Under the pieces are notes generated by a model, which saw only the letters and a program-made list of their open reading frames with translations, did not search any database and was not told the origin of the DNA. Position numbers and translations under genes: made by a program. Source: Escherichia marmotae (GTDB lineage Bacteria; Pseudomonadota; Gammaproteobacteria; Enterobacterales; Enterobacteriaceae). Taken from it: a stretch of 64,000 bases of DNA. Of this stretch, positions 1-8,739 are shown piece after piece. The stretch spans positions 434,001 through 498,000 of the forward strand of contig NZ_CP025979.1 of NCBI RefSeq assembly GCF_002900365.1, written 5' to 3'. Each line of letters opens with the position of its first letter. Position 1 is the stretch's first letter.

Positions 1-1
1 T

Positions 2-1510
2 GTTGCCAACGCGCTTGATAAACAACTGCAATATAACGTTGATAAGTTATTATTTTTGCGTAACGGGATGCGCGAAGCCCTCGTTGCGCCGCTCGATTTC
101 ACCTCTCTGCGCAATGCCGTTACCGAGTTCGAACAACGTCGCGATGAACATGCCTGGCAGATAGAACTCAACAGACGACGTACCCTGCCGGTAAATGGCG
201 TCTCTGATGCGTTAGTCAGCGAGGGGGATCTGCTTTCTCGCGAAAATGAATCCCTGGACAACGAAATTGCCGCCGCGCTGGAAGTCGGTTACTTGCTGCG
301 ACTGGCGCACAACTCCTCGTCGATGGTTGAACAGGCGATGTATGTCTCGCGCGCCGGATTTTACGTTTCTACGCAGCCGACGCTGTTTATGCGAAGTGTG
401 CCCGGGCGTTACTACGAATTTGTCACCCAACCCTGGTTTATCGGTCATTCACAACGAGAAAACCGCCAACGTGCGGTGCGTTGGTTTACCTCTCAGCATG
501 ACCATAACAATGTTACTGAACCACAAGTCACTGTAAGCGTGCCGGTTGACAGCAATAATTACTGGTATGGCGTGCTGGGAATGAGTATTCCCGTGCGTTC
601 AATGCAGCAATTTTTACAAAATGCTATCGATAAAAATCTCGACGGTGAATATCAACTCTACGACAGTAAACTGAAATTATTGACCTCTTCCAACCCGGAG
701 AATCCTACCGAAGATCTCTTTGATCCTCGCGAACTGGCATCACTTGCGCAGGCCATTGAACACGATACGCGCGGTGGAATCCGGATGAACAGTCGCTATG
801 TTAGCTGGGAACGGCTGGATCATTTTGACGGGGTATTAGTGCGAATCCATACGCTTAGCGAAGGTGTGCGTGGTGATTTCGGCAGTATCAGCATTGCATT
901 AACCCTGTTGTGGGCGCTCTTCACAACCATGTTACTTATCTCCTGGTATGTGATTCGCCAGATGGTCAGCAATATGTTTGTCCTGCAAAGCTCGTTGCAA
1001 TGGCAGGCGTGGCACGACACTTTAACCCGCCTGTATAACCGTGGCGCACTGTTCGAAAAAGCGCGTCCGCTGGCCAAAATGTGCCAGACACACAAACATC
1101 CTTTTTCTGTCATTCAGGTCGACCTTGACCATTTTAAAGCGATTAATGACCGCTTTGGTCACCAGGCGGGCGACCGTGTGTTGTCACATGCTGCCGGATT
1201 AATTAGTCGTTCATTACGACCCCAGTATGTTGCCGGACGGGTTGGTGGTGAGGAGTTTTGTGTGATTCTGCCTGGCGCCAGCCTGGAGCAGGCAAAAGAA
1301 GTTGCCGAACATATTCGTCTGAAGCTGAATGAAAAAGAGATGTTGATTGCCAAGAGCAAGACTATCCGCATCAGTGCTTCATTGGGGGTGAGCAGCAGTG
1401 AAGAAACCGGTGATTATGATTTTGAACAATTGCAATCGCTGGCCGATCGTCGGCTGTATCTCGCTAAACAAGCAGGACGTAATCGGGTCTGCGCCAGTGA
1501 TACCCCTTAA
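2..1510 (+). CDS. dgcQ: Diguanylate cyclase DgcQ (YedQ), 5' end outside window
   Basis: Membrane-bound diguanylate cyclase that makes cyclic di-GMP from two GTP. The frame is open from base 2, so the gene starts before the window; about 60 N-terminal residues, with the first membrane segment, are missing. Visible are most of the periplasmic sensor region, a hydrophobic segment (nt about 880-960) and a C-terminal GGDEF domain with the active-site GGEEF at nt 1244-1258. The family's inhibitory I-site is RxxD five residues before GGDEF. Here it reads R-P-Q-Y (nt 1217-1228), so the acidic residue is lost and product inhibition may be weakened. The 3' end overlaps the convergent mpgP by 4 nt. Assignment rests on near-identity to the K-12 protein as remembered. 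Confidence 0.95.
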   Translation, partial: VANALDKQLQYNVDKLLFLRNGMREALVAPLDFTSLRNAVTEFEQRRDEHAWQIELNRRRTLPVNGVSDALVSEGDLLSRENESLDNEIAAALEVGYLLRLAHNSSSMVEQAMYVSRAGFYVSTQPTLFMRSVPGRYYEFVTQPWFIGHSQRENRQRAVRWFTSQHDHNNVTEPQVTVSVPVDSNNYWYGVLGMSIPVRSMQQFLQNAIDKNLDGEYQLYDSKLKLLTSSNPENPTEDLFDPRELASLAQAIEHDTRGGIRMNSRYVSWERLDHFDGVLVRIHTLSEGVRGDFGSISIALTLLWALFTTMLLISWYVIRQMVSNMFVLQSSLQWQAWHDTLTRLYNRGALFEKARPLAKMCQTHKHPFSVIQVDLDHFKAINDRFGHQAGDRVLSHAAGLISRSLRPQYVAGRVGGEEFCVILPGASLEQAKEVAEHIRLKLNEKEMLIAKSKTIRISASLGVSSSEETGDYDFEQLQSLADRRLYLAKQAGRNRVCASDTP

Positions 1511-2322
1511 CGGACGGTAAAAAAGTGATCCAACCCCTCGCGCCAGCCATCAGGACCTTCTCGCTGCGTTCGCCAGACACGAGGCGGATCCTCATTTTGC
1601 AGATGAATGCCTTCCCGGTTTAGCCCTTTCACAATGACCGCGTAATCCATCACTTCCAGTAATGGCGCGTCATTTGGACCATCGCCTAAGCCAAGCGTCG
1701 TCGGACGTTCTCCGCCTGATTGTTGATATGCCGCGATGATCCAGTTGGCGGCCTGATCTTTTCCGGCAGAGGCGTCCAACACATGCCAGAAGCGAGCGCC
1801 TTGGACAAACTGCAACCCTAACTCGTTCAGGCGAGCGGTAAATTGCGTCATTTGCTCGTCACTGTCGCGCCAGATGAGCGTGACCGAGGCTTCATGCAAT
1901 TGCGTCAGCGCCGCCTGGCTACGGCTTAATCCAGTCCATTCAGCAATGGTTGTCTCATCGACATCATCAAAAGTGGTGAATTTGAAATGTTCTTTCTCGC
2001 GTAACGTATTCAACACCAGACTGATTTCACTATGGGCAATACCCGAGATGATACGGGGGAACCCATCTATATCTTGCCATTGATGATCCAGTTGGATCAC
2101 CGCTCCGTTTTCGGCAATCAGCGGCAACCCTTGCAGACCCAGGATTTTTTGCAAGTACAGCATTTCCGCCGACGTTTTACTGCTGCAGAGAATCACTGGA
2201 ACGTCTGCTTCTCGTAAACGGTTTAGCCAGGGAGCGGCAGGCTGCCAGTCATAGCTATGACTGTCCAACAGGGTGCCATCGAGATCGGTGAAAATCAGCA
2301 GTGGTTGTTGAATTGAAAGCAT
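1507..2322 (-). CDS. yedP: Mannosyl-3-phosphoglycerate phosphatase family protein YedP
   Basis: A 271-residue HAD-superfamily (Cof/MPGP subfamily) phosphatase, also called mpgP. The N-terminal DLDGT motif carries the nucleophilic aspartate, and a C-terminal LGDGPNDAPLL motif is typical of Mg-binding HAD motif IV. The family dephosphorylates mannosyl-3-phosphoglycerate, but the physiological substrate in E. coli is not settled. The ATG at 2322 is chosen because it gives the standard length and puts DLDGT close to the N terminus; an upstream ATG in the same frame would add 12 unlikely residues. It is convergent with dgcQ and the stop codons overlap. Confidence 0.92.
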   Translation of the reverse strand: MLSIQQPLLIFTDLDGTLLDSHSYDWQPAAPWLNRLREADVPVILCSSKTSAEMLYLQKILGLQGLPLIAENGAVIQLDHQWQDIDGFPRIISGIAHSEISLVLNTLREKEHFKFTTFDDVDETTIAEWTGLSRSQAALTQLHEASVTLIWRDSDEQMTQFTARLNELGLQFVQGARFWHVLDASAGKDQAANWIIAAYQQSGGERPTTLGLGDGPNDAPLLEVMDYAVIVKGLNREGIHLQNEDPPRVWRTQREGPDGWREGLDHFFTVR

Positions 2323-2484
2323 GGTAGCGCATACTCCCTTTACCAGGATGTTTCTCAAAATAGCACGATTTGTATTTGATCATTTTTTGGGAGCGATCCC
2401 GCCCGTAGCAGAGGCCATAAGGGGTGACGAAAGTCACAATTTCATTCATTAGTGATATTAATCATTCATGCAAAGAATATTTCC

Positions 2485-2511
2485 TTGTCAGCGAAAAAAA
2501 TTGCAGATAAG
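2485..2511 (+). promoter_or_regulatory. Probable dsrA promoter
   Basis: A TTGTCA -35-like hexamer (2485-2490) and a GATAAG -10-like hexamer (2506-2511) lie just upstream of the DsrA 5' end at 2518. Spacing and location fit a sigma-70 promoter. The exact -10 register is uncertain. Confidence 0.5.
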
Positions 2512-2517
2512 GTGATG

Positions 2518-2606
2518 AACACATCAGATTTCCTGGTGTAACGAATTTTTTAAGTGCTTCTTGCTTAAGCAAGTTTGATCCCGACCCCCACAAGGGCCGG
2601 GATTTT
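2518..2606 (+). ncRNA. dsrA: DsrA small regulatory RNA
   Basis: Hfq-dependent sRNA of about 87-89 nt that activates rpoS translation and represses hns. The 5' end (AACACATCAG at 2518), the rpoS-pairing segment with GGTGTAACGAA, the A/U-rich Hfq region and the TTGCTTAAGCAA inverted repeat are all present. The 3' terminator (about 2579-2606) differs from the K-12 sequence as I remember it: the loop reads CACAA and the right arm is GGGCCGGG, creating one A-C mismatch in the stem. It lies between yedP and yodD, as in E. coli. Confidence 0.95.
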
Positions 2607-2618
2607 TTTATGTCGCAT

Positions 2619-2846
2619 TTAGCGGTTTACTTCCGAGACGCTAAAGTCATGAATATCCAGTTCAAAGGCATCCGCTAATTCACGCCATGTATGGTATTCG
2701 CGACCATCGATACTGACGTGTTCTGAATCACTCTGGCTGCGATGAACTTCGCTTTCGCTAATTTCATTGATCGCCGCCAGCAGGGCATCGACATCGACGC
2801 TGACCTCACGTTTTGCGGTATCGCTGTACTCTTTTGCGGTTTTCAT
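2619..2846 (-). CDS. yodD: Small stress protein YodD
   Basis: A 75-residue acidic soluble protein matching E. coli YodD, reported as stress-induced, with no defined biochemical function. The second of two adjacent ATGs (2846) gives the usual length; the first (2849) would add one residue. It lies on the minus strand between dsrA and dsrB. No membrane segment or catalytic motif is visible. Confidence 0.85.
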   Translation of the reverse strand: MKTAKEYSDTAKREVSVDVDALLAAINEISESEVHRSQSDSEHVSIDGREYHTWRELADAFELDIHDFSVSEVNR

Positions 2847-3008
2847 CATCTTTCCTCGCAACCGTTACTCATTTGATGCTGCTGACCGTGATGCACGCCT
2901 GGCATCTTTTAAGTATAGACCGTCGAGAAAATCAGCACTCGCGCTCATCCGGCGCTGCCAGCAAAAAGAAATTGTTCTACACTGGCACAAAGCCACAGGA
3001 GGAAAATG

Positions 3009-3197
3009 ATGAAGGTGAATGATCGGGTAACAGTCAAAACGGATGGCGGTCCGCGTCGTCCTGGCGTGGTACTGGCAGTTGAGGAGTTTAGTGAAGGCAC
3101 AATGTACCTGGTTTCGCTGGAAGACTACCCGCTCGGCATCTGGTTCTTTAATGAGGCAGGGCATCAGGACGGTATCTTTGTGGAGAAAGCAGAGTAA
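3009..3197 (+). CDS. dsrB: DsrB, conserved small protein
   Basis: A 62-residue protein matching E. coli DsrB, a small protein of unknown molecular function whose expression has been linked to RpoS and DsrA. Two ATGs are adjacent (3006, 3009); the second gives the usual length. A strong Shine-Dalgarno (AGGAGG at about 2998) precedes it. It is convergent with rcsA. Confidence 0.88.
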
Positions 3198-3208
3198 TTT
3201 CATTCAGC

Positions 3209-3234
3209 CTGACTGGTGGGAAACCACCAGTCAG
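3209..3234. terminator. Hairpin between dsrB and rcsA
   Basis: Perfect 11-bp stem CTGACTGGTGG / CCACCAGTCAG with a GAAA loop, lying between the convergent stop codons. There is no clear U-tract on either strand, so termination is inferred from position and stem strength. Confidence 0.6.
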
Positions 3235-3240
3235 AATGTG

Positions 3241-3864
3241 TTAGCGCATGTTGACAAAAATACCATTAGTCACATTATCCGTCAGTCGGACGACATGATA
3301 GATAACTTGTTTATTATGCGTTTTGATCTTACGTTTAATATTGCCTTTATGCGATGAAACGGTCTTGGCTTTGATATTCATTTGGTCGGAGATCTGAATG
3401 GTTCCCTGACCAGCCATCCACATTCGCAACATACTCGATTCGGTTCGACTCAATGATAACGTCGGCATATTTAAAACAGTGGCCATTGTTGTCTCTTTTT
3501 TCAGAATATCGCCAAGGATATCATCGAGAGATTCCGGTTTAATTGATTTAGAACTAATCAATAAATTTTTTCTGACCAACAGATATTCATCAAAATGAAC
3601 ATTGGCAATTGCCATAAAAACGATAAATAACGTATTGGGATGTTGATTAATGATGTGCTTGATACGCTGACTGTTAGAAGCATCGTGGATAAAACAGTCC
3701 TCATTAATAAACACCACTGAAGGGCGCTGTGAATCACAAGCGATGGTAAGGTCATCAACGGTTTCGATGTCGTTGATTTCTCTTTTTTTAACCCCTCTAC
3801 TCAACAGATACCCAGTCAAACCTAGCCGGGTGTAACTACATAAATCCATAATAATCGTTGACAT
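3241..3864 (-). CDS. rcsA: Rcs phosphorelay auxiliary regulator RcsA
   Basis: A 207-residue LuxR-type transcription factor. RcsA pairs with RcsB to activate colanic acid capsule genes and represses flhDC; it is degraded by Lon and silenced by H-NS. The C-terminal third has the LuxR/FixJ helix-turn-helix (SRTESSMLRMWMAGQG... then IKAKTVSSHKGNIKRK). The N-terminal part is a degenerate, non-phosphorylated effector domain. Full length with a standard start. It lies beside the fliR operon end and is separated from it by about 290 bp of regulatory DNA. Confidence 0.95.
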   Translation of the reverse strand: MSTIIMDLCSYTRLGLTGYLLSRGVKKREINDIETVDDLTIACDSQRPSVVFINEDCFIHDASNSQRIKHIINQHPNTLFIVFMAIANVHFDEYLLVRKNLLISSKSIKPESLDDILGDILKKETTMATVLNMPTLSLSRTESSMLRMWMAGQGTIQISDQMNIKAKTVSSHKGNIKRKIKTHNKQVIYHVVRLTDNVTNGIFVNMR

Positions 3865-4153
3865 GGCATACCCTCACTCAATGCGTAACGATAATTCCCC
3901 TTACCTGAATATTTCATCATGACTAAACGGAACAACAAGCATCACCTAATGCGGCACTCGCGCGATTTTTCAGGCGGACTTACTATCCCGTAAAGTTCTT
4001 TATAATTTGCCTGGAATTGTCTTAAAGTAAAGTAAATGTTGTGATATGTGAGTGAGACTAAAATAAATATTGCGCCAGCGGAGTATCCTGGAAGATGTAG
4101 CCTGATTTTATTTTTCGGATAATCCTTAGGATAACACGATAAACATTACGGAA
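3865..4153. promoter_or_regulatory. rcsA upstream region
   Basis: AT-rich 289-bp spacer between rcsA and the fliR stop. It should hold the rcsA promoter, its H-NS-silenced leader and an RcsAB site. I could not place these with confidence and see no ORF or RNA gene here. Confidence 0.5.
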
Positions 4154-4939
4154 TCATATTGCTGGAAATTCGCTAATAATATCGGCAAGCAAAATAAAAA
4201 TTTCACTGAATAAATGTTCGCAAAACGGAGCAATTAACGGCATTAATGCTGCCATTAATGAAATACCGACCGTCAGAGTTAATGGAAAACCGATAACGAA
4301 AATTGATAATTGCGGAGCCATACGATTAAGTAATCCCAGCGCCAGATTCAGTGTCAGCAGCAGGGTAATAATCGGTAATGCCAGCATCAATCCGTTGAGA
4401 AAAATTAAACTTCCTGCTTTGGTGAGCGCCAGAAACGCATTGTTGTTAAGCGGCTCGCCCCCAATAGGCAGAGTGTGAAACGTATCGACCAGCAGCGAAA
4501 TCAACCATAAATGGCCGTTAAATGTCAGGAACAACAGCAGAGCCAGCATATCCATAATACGCGCCAGAACGGGCATATTAAGATGGCTGCCTGGATCGAC
4601 GAATGTCGCAAATGAAAGCCCCATTTGCAGACCGATAATTTCTCCAGCAGTTCGCACAGCGGCAAAGGCAAATTGCATGGTAAACCCAAGGGCAATGCCA
4701 ATCAGGATTTGCTGCACCGCCAGCCACAGGGCATGGAACGAAAAAACGGGAACATCGTTGGCTGGTAATGCCGGGGCAATAGCGAAAGTGATCATCATCG
4801 CGAGTCCCAGTTTCACCCGTTTCGGTATACTACGTTCGCTTAAAATGGGCGCGGTGGAGATCAGCGCCAGCACGCGCAGCAATGGCCAGAAATACAGACT
4901 TAACCCGGAAAGCCATTGTTCGCTTGTTACCTGCAACAT
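4154..4939 (-). CDS. fliR: Flagellar export gate protein FliR
   Basis: A 261-residue integral membrane component of the flagellar type III export gate. It joins FliP and FliQ in the helical FliPQR pore at the centre of the MS ring. Several long hydrophobic segments run through the whole protein, as in the family. It is the last gene of the fliL-to-fliR operon and starts 8 bp after the fliQ stop. Length and sequence look normal. Confidence 0.96.
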   Translation of the reverse strand: MLQVTSEQWLSGLSLYFWPLLRVLALISTAPILSERSIPKRVKLGLAMMITFAIAPALPANDVPVFSFHALWLAVQQILIGIALGFTMQFAFAAVRTAGEIIGLQMGLSFATFVDPGSHLNMPVLARIMDMLALLLFLTFNGHLWLISLLVDTFHTLPIGGEPLNNNAFLALTKAGSLIFLNGLMLALPIITLLLTLNLALGLLNRMAPQLSIFVIGFPLTLTVGISLMAALMPLIAPFCEHLFSEIFILLADIISEFPAI

Positions 4940-4947
4940 AGCACGCG

Positions 4948-5217
4948 CTACCCGATGATATACGGCAGGTTAGTGAACAAGGTGCGGACGTAATCCAGCA
5001 ACAGGTTGAGCATCCACGGCCCGGCAATAATAATGGCGATAAATACGGCGATGATTTTCGGAATAAACGATAGCGTCATTTCGTTAATCTGCGTGGCAGC
5101 CTGCAAAATGCTGATAATAAGGCCAGTCACCAGCGCCACCAGTAGCAGCGGGGCGGCCAGCGCCAGAGCGACTTTCATCGCTTCCGTCCCCATCATCATG
5201 ACCGATTCAGGTGTCAT
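4948..5217 (-). CDS. fliQ: Flagellar export gate protein FliQ
   Basis: An 89-residue protein with two hydrophobic helices in a hairpin, typical of FliQ/SpaQ. Four copies wrap the FliP-FliR pore. The ATG at 5217 gives MTPESVMMMG, the usual N terminus; the frame upstream is open but unlikely to be translated. It sits 10 bp after fliP. Confidence 0.95.
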   Translation of the reverse strand: MTPESVMMMGTEAMKVALALAAPLLLVALVTGLIISILQAATQINEMTLSFIPKIIAVFIAIIIAGPWMLNLLLDYVRTLFTNLPYIIG

Positions 5218-5227
5218 TTTGCCCTCT

Positions 5228-5965
5228 CTAACTATAAAAGCTCTGCGCCAGCGAACCGACCAGCAATTGCCAGCCATCCACCAGCACAAACAGCATCAGT
5301 TTAAATGGTAGAGCAATGGTCGCGGGGGGCACCATCATCATCCCCAACGCCATCAACACGCTGGCGATCACCAGGTCGATAATCAGGAAAGGAATGAAAA
5401 TCGTGAAGCCTATCTGGAATGCGGTTTTCAGCTCGCTGGTCACATAGGCCGGTAGCAAAATGCGCATCGGCACGGCTTCCGGTCCCGGCAAGGGGCTGGT
5501 ATTTGCCAGTCTGGCAAACAACCCTAAATCTGCCTCGCGGGTCTGACGCAGCATAAACTCACGCAGCGGTTGCGCCCCTTTTTCCAGCGCCTCCTGCATT
5601 GAGATTTTCTCTTCGCTGAATGGCTGGTACGCATCGACATAAATTTTGTCGATAACCGGTGACATAATAAAAAAAGTCAAAAACAGCGCCAGTCCCAGCA
5701 ATACCTGGTTGGGCGGGGCGGAGGGGGTTCCCAGCGCGTTACGCAGTAAACCAAAAACGATGATGATGCGAGTGAAACTGGTCATCATCAGTAAAATCGC
5801 CGGAATAAACGTCAGCGAGGTGATGAACACCAGCGTCTGCACCGGAAGCGACCAGCTTTGTCCTCCGCCAGGCAGCGGTTGGCTGGTGATGCCAGGCAGT
5901 TGCGCAAAGGCGAGGGGGCTGACCAGCCAGAGAAGAGCAGGAGCGACAGATAACAGACGACGCAT
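5228..5965 (-). CDS. fliP: Flagellar export gate protein FliP
   Basis: A 245-residue membrane protein, the main subunit (five copies) of the FliPQR export pore. It has a cleavable N-terminal signal peptide (MRRLLSVAPALLWLVSPLAFA), a periplasmic segment and hydrophobic helices. Full length. The start codon region abuts the fliO stop, implying translational coupling. Confidence 0.96.
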   Translation of the reverse strand: MRRLLSVAPALLWLVSPLAFAQLPGITSQPLPGGGQSWSLPVQTLVFITSLTFIPAILLMMTSFTRIIIVFGLLRNALGTPSAPPNQVLLGLALFLTFFIMSPVIDKIYVDAYQPFSEEKISMQEALEKGAQPLREFMLRQTREADLGLFARLANTSPLPGPEAVPMRILLPAYVTSELKTAFQIGFTIFIPFLIIDLVIASVLMALGMMMVPPATIALPFKLMLFVLVDGWQLLVGSLAQSFYS

Positions 5966-6330
5966 CAGGATCTCCCGTTACGCTTGAGCAAATTTTTCAT
6001 TAGCGACTGGAAATCGGCCAGTGGCATCTCTTCCGTTGGCGCAGAAGGGGGAAGTTTATGCAACAGATTGATTTGCCCTGCGGTGACGCCGAGTACCAGT
6101 CGTGCATCTTCCACATCGATCACCACTACCCGCTCGCGCGCGCCAAGTGAAGCGCTGGCGCTGACTCTTAACCCGCGGGCGTCGCTGCGTTTGGCGGCAA
6201 ATCCCAGCCGTTTCACCAGCCACGCTGCAGCGAGAATCAGGACAATAATGGCAATTAATGCGCCACTCACCTGCAGGAGCGGCGCAGTGGAAACCGGCGT
6301 GGTTGGTTGCACGGTGGCGTGGTTATTCAT
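5965..6330 (-). CDS. fliO: Flagellar biosynthesis protein FliO
   Basis: A 121-residue single-pass membrane protein that assists FliP assembly. One hydrophobic helix (about residues 20-40) is followed by a basic cytoplasmic domain. ATG at 6330 is used; a GTG one codon upstream is an alternative. It lies between fliN and fliP with near-zero spacing. Confidence 0.94.
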   Translation of the reverse strand: MNNHATVQPTTPVSTAPLLQVSGALIAIIVLILAAAWLVKRLGFAAKRSDARGLRVSASASLGARERVVVIDVEDARLVLGVTAGQINLLHKLPPSAPTEEMPLADFQSLMKNLLKRNGRS

Positions 6331-6332
6331 CA

Positions 6333-6746
6333 CTAACGGCTCAGGCGGCGCATCCGCTCAGACGGGGTAATGATATCGGTGATCCGCACGCCATATTTAT
6401 CGGCAACGACCACAACTTCGCCCTGGGCGATTAAATAGCCATTGATCAGAATATCCAGCGGTTCGCCAGCCAGACCGTCCAGCGCCACCACTGATCCTTG
6501 CGTCAGGCGCAACAGCTCTTTGATAGTCATTCGTGTGCGACCCAGTTCGACGGTCAGTTTGACCGGAATATCCATAATCAGGTCGATATCCTGCAATGTT
6601 CCACTGACGTCGCCGCCACCAAGCTGTTGGAACACCGCCTCAGTGGCGCTTTTGCCGCTGGTTGATTTTTGTTCGCTCAACGCTTCAGCCCACAGATCGT
6701 CCATTGCGCCGTTGTTGTCATCGGCCGGATTATTCAAGTCACTCAT
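6333..6746 (-). CDS. fliN: Flagellar motor switch protein FliN
   Basis: A 137-residue C-ring protein. The C-terminal SpoA/SURF1-type domain (about 55-135, with MDIPVKLTVELGRTRMTIKELL) forms the bottom of the C ring and docks the FliH-FliI export complex. It overlaps the fliM stop by 4 nt. Full length and apparently intact. Confidence 0.96.
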   Translation of the reverse strand: MSDLNNPADDNNGAMDDLWAEALSEQKSTSGKSATEAVFQQLGGGDVSGTLQDIDLIMDIPVKLTVELGRTRMTIKELLRLTQGSVVALDGLAGEPLDILINGYLIAQGEVVVVADKYGVRITDIITPSERMRRLSR

Positions 6747-7747
6747 TTGGGCTGTTCCTCGTTCAGAGAATTCAAAATCGGGTTAATCAAATGTTCTATC
6801 CGTAACGCATACTGGCCATTGATGGTGCCGTACTGGCTGGTCAGCACCGGAACGCCGTCAACGTGCGCGATGATACGATCGGGTTTTTCTATCGGCAGGA
6901 CATCGCCGGGTTTCAGTTTCAAAATCTGCGACAGGCGCAGCGAAATATCGGCAAAGTTGGCGATCAACTCCAGTTGTGAATGCTGTACCTGACGCACCAG
7001 ATTATCGCGCCAGTTCTGATCTTCATTACGCGAGTTTTCCAGTGGCGGGTTAACCAACAATTCCCGCAGCGGCTCGATCATGCTGAATGGCAGGCAGATA
7101 TTAAATTCACCGGTCAGGTTGCCAATTTCGACATGAAAAGGCGTATTAACCACAATGTCGTTTGGTGAGGTGGTGATATTGGTAAATTTCACCTGCATTT
7201 CCGAACGTACATACTCGACTTCCAGCGGATTAATCGCCTTCCAGGCGTCGCTATAGCCTTCAAGCGCCAGCTTTAACATGCGGTTGATGACGCGCTGTTC
7301 GGTATGGGTAAACTCGCGACCTTCCACTTTGGTAGGGAACCGACCATCGCCGCCAAACAGGTTATCCACGGCAATAAATACCAGGCTTGGCGAGAACACC
7401 ACCAGTCCTGTGCCGCGCAGCGGTTTCAGGTGGATAAGGTTAAGGTTGGTCGGCACCGGCAGGTTGCGGGCAAATTCATGATATGGCTGGATACGGATCG
7501 CCCCGACGGTGATGTCCGGGCTACGACGCAGCAGGTTAAACAGCCCCATGCGGAAATGTCGGGCAAAACGTTCATTAATGATTTCCAGCGCCTGCAAACG
7601 TTCGCGCACAACCCGTCGTTGCGTATTGGGATCGTAAGGCCGAATGTCATTGTCGCTGGTCACGCCGGAAGTCGGTTCGTCTTTGACCTCGCTGTCGCCA
7701 TTCAACAGTGCATCAATTTCAGCTTGAGAAAGAATACTATCGCCCAT
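6743..7747 (-). CDS. fliM: Flagellar motor switch protein FliM
   Basis: A 334-residue C-ring protein. The N-terminal segment (GDSILSQAEIDALLNG) binds phospho-CheY, the middle domain contacts FliG, and the C-terminal SpoA domain contacts FliN. ATG at 7747 puts this CheY-binding peptide at the N terminus. The gene starts 4 bp after the stop of the fliL remnant. No lesion is seen. Confidence 0.96.
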   Translation of the reverse strand: MGDSILSQAEIDALLNGDSEVKDEPTSGVTSDNDIRPYDPNTQRRVVRERLQALEIINERFARHFRMGLFNLLRRSPDITVGAIRIQPYHEFARNLPVPTNLNLIHLKPLRGTGLVVFSPSLVFIAVDNLFGGDGRFPTKVEGREFTHTEQRVINRMLKLALEGYSDAWKAINPLEVEYVRSEMQVKFTNITTSPNDIVVNTPFHVEIGNLTGEFNICLPFSMIEPLRELLVNPPLENSRNEDQNWRDNLVRQVQHSQLELIANFADISLRLSQILKLKPGDVLPIEKPDRIIAHVDGVPVLTSQYGTINGQYALRIEHLINPILNSLNEEQPK

Positions 7748-7751
7748 GTCG

Positions 7752-7904
7752 TTATCGCAGAATAAAAGCGGTATACAGCACGTCGGTGACATCCTGTTTC
7801 GGTTGCCCGGCAACAAGCGGGGTGGAGAGTATGGCTTTAATCGCGGCAATCAGCTTTTGCTTGCCTTCTTCGGTTGCCAGCACGGCGGCATCCTGACGCG
7901 AAAA
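7752..7904 (-). pseudogene. fliL: fliL remnant (C-terminal 50 codons only)
   Basis: Only the last 50 codons of fliL remain, from FSRQDAAVLATEEG to the normal TAA. FliL is usually about 154 residues, with an N-terminal membrane anchor and a periplasmic domain that supports the stators. The start, the anchor and about two thirds of the protein are gone. The remnant is fused out of frame to fliK codon 278 (junction near 7903-7908). A frame opens at 7934, but its first residues come from fliK DNA. No functional FliL is expected. Confidence 0.93.
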
Positions 7905-8739
7905 CATCCACTTTGAGGGAGATGTGCACTTCACCTAAATCCTGCGGGTGCAAACGCAATTCAGCGCTTTGTTGCCCCTGACGGGTAAACAGTGAAATAT
8001 GTTGGCTTAAGGATTGTTGCCATTCATGGGAACCCAGCGGGGCACTCAAAACAGGCGCTGCGACGGTGGGCAGAGGCTGCATCTGGTGTGGAGTGATTAG
8101 CGGGCTGGCAGCAGCAGTCACTGGCGAAGGTGTGCTGATGACTTCCGCTTTGCTCTGGGCTTCAGCTACCAGCGGTGTTAATGGCTGGACTGACGCTTCA
8201 GCGGTGTCGCCAGGCTGTGCTGTTGTGCGTTGCGCAGAAGTCAGTTTTGTGGGGTGTGCTGGCTTTTCTGTCGGTAACACGGTTGATGGTGTGTCAGTTA
8301 CTTTGGGCGTATTGTCAAAACCCGGCAACATTGCGAAAAGGGCGCTCAGGCTGGCCGCGGCGTCTTCATTAAGATCATCCGCTTTTTCGTCTTTTGCCGT
8401 GTCTTTGTCTGGCACCGCAGCCAGCGTAATCGCCTGAGCGGTGATTAATGGTGTTGATGTGGATTGTTCGTCGTTGATGACGGGCGGTGTTCCATCCACA
8501 GAGATCCGTAAATCTGGTTGTTGCGCGTCGTTCTGAATATCGCTGACCAGCGGCTCGACTTTGATGACAAGTTTATCTGTCGCCACCAACAATGGGGGCG
8601 TAGATTTGTTGTTTGTTGTCTCGCCTGCTAATGCTCCGCTCAACAAAACGAGAAAATCTTGTGCGCTATCGGTGGCTTTACCGCCGGACAGCGTGGTGGT
8701 GTCAACGTCAGCGGTAATCAAGGGCGCTAAGCGAATCAT
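7837..8739 (-). pseudogene. fliK: fliK truncated by deletion into fliL
   Basis: FliK sets hook length and switches export specificity. It is normally about 375 residues with a C-terminal switch domain. Here the FliK sequence runs from MIRLAPLITADVD to residue 278 (…HISLKVD), then continues for 22 out-of-frame residues encoded by fliL DNA to a TAA. The N-terminal ruler and Pro/Thr/Ser-rich linker are kept, but most of the substrate-specificity domain is lost. Loss of this region in the family gives polyhooks without filaments. It overlaps fliJ by 4 nt. The lesion is a simple deletion of roughly 0.7 kb by comparison with usual gene lengths. Confidence 0.93.

Noticed and set aside
7752..7934. 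Intact 60-residue small protein
   Set aside because: Its first ten residues come from fliK DNA in the wrong frame and the rest is the fliL C terminus; a deletion scar.
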